Below, piece after piece: positions 61,626 to 64,000 of a stretch of DNA of 64,000 nucleotides. Source of the DNA: Aphelenchoides besseyi (lineage: Eukaryota; Nematoda; Chromadorea; Rhabditida; Aphelenchoididae). The stretch covers positions 4,402,001 to 4,466,000 of the forward strand of contig JAMPIQ010000001.1 in assembly GCA_024699855.1 (NCBI GenBank), written 5' to 3'. The stretch's first letter is position 1. Every line of letters begins with the position of its first letter. A model generated the notes under the pieces. The model was given only the letters and a program-made list of their open reading frames with translations, made no database searches and was not told the origin of the DNA. Both the position numbers and the translations under genes were made by a program.

Positions 61626-64000
61626 TCAAAATTCAAAATCTTCACGTAAAATCAAAGTCAAAAGTGCCATTCGAATGTAAACGCCATTCTCGGCTTGTCG
61701 GAAATACGCAGATCGATCGTCGGTATCCAATTCGGAACTGATCTCTCCAACACACGGCAACGGATGCATGACGATTGGACGAATCGTTTGAGCATCTAAA
61801 TCTCATTTGTTTAGAAGAAAGAAAATACTGGGAACTCACTTGAAACATCCAATTCATCGTCCGGAACGGAGCCAGTTCCTGCAGCATTCAGAAGCTTTGC
61901 CGTCAAAACGAATTGTCCTTTCACACGCTCAAAGTCTTCGGTGTTTGCAAAACGTTCTTTTTGAATGCGTGTCATGTAAATCAAATCGACTCCTTTAATT
62001 CCATCTTCCAACGAATTGAATTCAACCTAAAAACTAGCGGTGAGAATGTTTAGTTTGCTATGATTCAGACCTGTTTGAAGTTCGAGTGTTTAGACACATA
62101 GTCACGAACTTCCTGTGGCATTCCAAGTTTGGTATTTGGCGAAACGTAGTGGAGAGTGATATCCCGATAGTGGCACAGCAATTTCGCTAACGAATGAACA
62201 GTTCGACCGTGTTTTAAGTCGCCAACCAGAGCAATAGTCAAACGATTCACTGTTGATAGCTCTTCACGAATTGTGTAAAGATCGAGAAGTGCTTGAGTTG
62301 GATGCTCGCCAACTCCATCGCCTGCATTGATCACTGGGCAATCAGCGACGTTTGCTGCCTTTTTCGCAGCCCCACAATCGGGATGTCGAATGACCACAAC
62401 GCCCGAAGCACTTGCATATAATGACATCATACGAACTGAGTGGTCTAAAGGTTCGCCTTTTTGGACGGAAGAAGTGGATTCGTCCATTGTAGTCACTTTT
62501 CCACCCAATCGTTTCATAGCAATTTCGAACGAGCATCGCGTTCGAGTACTAACTTCGTAAAACATCAAGGCCATAGCGTTTTCACTAAGCAACTTCGGAA
62601 CTGGACGCTTTTCGCGGATCATATCACGGAAACGTGAAGCTAGATCGAGTACTTGAGTAATAGCCGGCTTGCTAAGATCAGTAATGCTCAGAAGATCCTA
62701 AAAGTGATATTCTGAATTAATGTTTAACAGGCTTGAACTCACTTGTCCATAAAGATGATTACGATCAGCAATTGGACGAAACGGAGACACCGAACGAGCA
62801 GGTGAATCGCCGTCATGAGATGAAGGATGACGCTGTGGTTGTGTAGACGATTCCAAAGCAACCGAACTGCTCAAAGCACGAATGTTGCAACCGATTCCAG
62901 GACGTGCAACGTAGTTTCCATCAACAAAAACTTCTTCGCCACGAATAACCACAGATCGCACACGACCACAAACTTGACGATTAGCAAACGGTGTCCATTG
63001 GGCTTTGGATTGACCGCCATCTTTGGGAATCGTCCATTCTTCCTCCATGTCGACCTAGGGATAAACCAAATATTGAAGATCTTGTGAGCAATTTTACCTC
63101 AATGTAAGTGTTTGGTTGAACAGGTAAATTGAAAATTCGACGTGGATTGTCGTAGAGACGAGCAATCAGTTCTTTTTGATCGATGTGACGATCACGGAAA
63201 GCAGTGAGTAAAAGTGGAAGCATGTACTCGATTGACGGAAATCCTGGAGGTGCCGAATCACCGGACGATTTTTCATCGCGAGTATGCGGAGCTAAAGAAC
63301 AAAGATGAACAAGTTTTGATGAAGAACAAGTTACCGTGATCGGTTGCAAAACAATCGATGTACTCCAAATTTTTCCACAGAGCTTCGATGTCTTCGGTGG
63401 TTTTGGATAAACGCGGTCGGACTTCACGCCAACCGTCTTCCAAATCCGATTGTGTTAAGAGCAAATGATGAGGGCAAACTTCACAAGTAACATCCCAACC
63501 ACTTCGCTTTGCTTCACGAATAATCTCAATTTCTTCTTTGTTCGATACGTGTGCAATGTGAACATGTCGACCGACTATCTGAGCAGCACCCAAAACAGCT
63601 AACAATGTTTGTCCTTCGGCGTGACAAACGATTGGTCGATCTTTTGGGAAGTTTTTGAAGTGCTAAAAAACAAATTTGCCTTAATAGCTCTGTTTAACTT
63701 ACAGCAATCCAATCAGTAATCGATGGTAATTGCAGAGTTCCAAACGTCTGATTCAGATACATTTTCAAAGCAGCTGCTTTCGTGGAAAACTCTTCGTTCC
63801 ATTGTGTGTTTCCGGCTGTAGCTCCAACATAAAGTCCATAATCAGTGAACGAGCTTGAATTGGCAATCTCGTCAACTCGATTATAAACTTCTGGATCCGT
63901 AAGTGGTGGTTGAGTGTTGGGCATCGCCAAAATCATCGTGATTCCACCAGCAATAGCCGCACGACTTGCCGTCTCCCAAGTTTCTTTGTGCTCTTGTCCC
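61626..64000 (-). CDS. pyr-1: CAD, dihydroorotase and aspartate transcarbamoylase part (5' cut by window edge)
   Basis: De novo pyrimidine synthesis. The window holds the C-terminal half of the CAD multienzyme; the glutaminase and carbamoyl-phosphate synthetase parts lie beyond 64000. Dihydroorotase is recognised by [61 protein letters not shown] and [14 protein letters not shown], with NPRRIFNLP near its end. A Ser/His-rich linker follows ([15 protein letters not shown]). The ATCase domain has [46 protein letters not shown] and a C-terminal [15 protein letters not shown]. Catalytic Ser-Thr-Arg-Thr and HPxQ motifs are intact. The gene ends EDFEF-stop. Introns are 40-50 nt. Confidence 0.93.

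Overview
The window looks like one contiguous piece of a compact invertebrate nuclear genome, most probably a nematode. I base this on very short GT-AG introns (mostly 36-66 nt, many ending tttag or ttcag), close gene packing, and the gene set: a MOLO-1-type levamisole-receptor modulator, a GPI-type acetylcholinesterase, alpha-catulin, myosin IX with a C-terminal RhoGAP, an hlh-17/BHLHE22-type bHLH factor and a kainate-class glutamate receptor. The acceptors are less uniformly ttttcag than in Caenorhabditis, so it is probably not that genus. I cannot name the species. No CRISPR, rRNA, tRNA or mobile element was recognised.

Layout, left to right: a C2H2 zinc-finger factor (+, 3.5-7.6 kb) converges on a MOLO1-domain membrane protein (-). 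Next come three closely packed minus-strand genes in transcription order: a KLHDC2-like kelch protein, a KDEL-motif protein O-glucosyltransferase and lunapark (14.3 down to 10.0 kb). CHORDC1 (+, 14.8-16.0) is divergent from the kelch gene. Alpha-catulin (-, 16.2-19.9) is divergent from NOP58 (+, 20.5-22.2). A putative peptide precursor (-, 22.5-22.9) and a small single-pass membrane protein (+, 24.3-24.9) follow. Acetylcholinesterase (-, 25.9-28.5) and myosin IX (-, 31.7-39.2) fill the centre. Then come a GPI-anchored cysteine-rich protein (-), a small secreted helical protein (+), DHRS1 (-), a four-TM PPxY protein (-), FUNDC1 (-) with a twin-CX9C gene just upstream, a low-complexity protein with a degenerate glutaredoxin domain (+, 50.7-53.5), the bHLH factor (-, 55.0-55.9) divergent from the glutamate receptor (+, 56.4-60.3), SUMO (-), and the dihydroorotase-ATCase end of CAD (-, running off the right edge).

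Several genes serve neurons, muscle or synapses (acetylcholinesterase, MOLO-1-like, catulin, glutamate receptor, bHLH, putative neuropeptide). Others are housekeeping (NOP58, SUMO, CAD, CHORDC1, lunapark). The neighbours are not one pathway. Two same-strand clusters (kelch / O-glucosyltransferase / lunapark and CX9C / FUNDC1) have operon-like spacing.

The most interesting points are: a lysine encoded at the Q/R site of the glutamate-receptor pore; a glutaredoxin fold that has lost its CxxC, fused to a long Asn/Gly/Met-rich region; a putative peptide precursor with paired FQPM and WQPM units; two GC-AG introns; a 57-nt intergenic gap without any AG dinucleotide; and a strong CpG excess in intergenic DNA. 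I found no clearly new multi-gene system. All gene models come from manual splicing by reading frame and family homology; exon edges are given where they matter.
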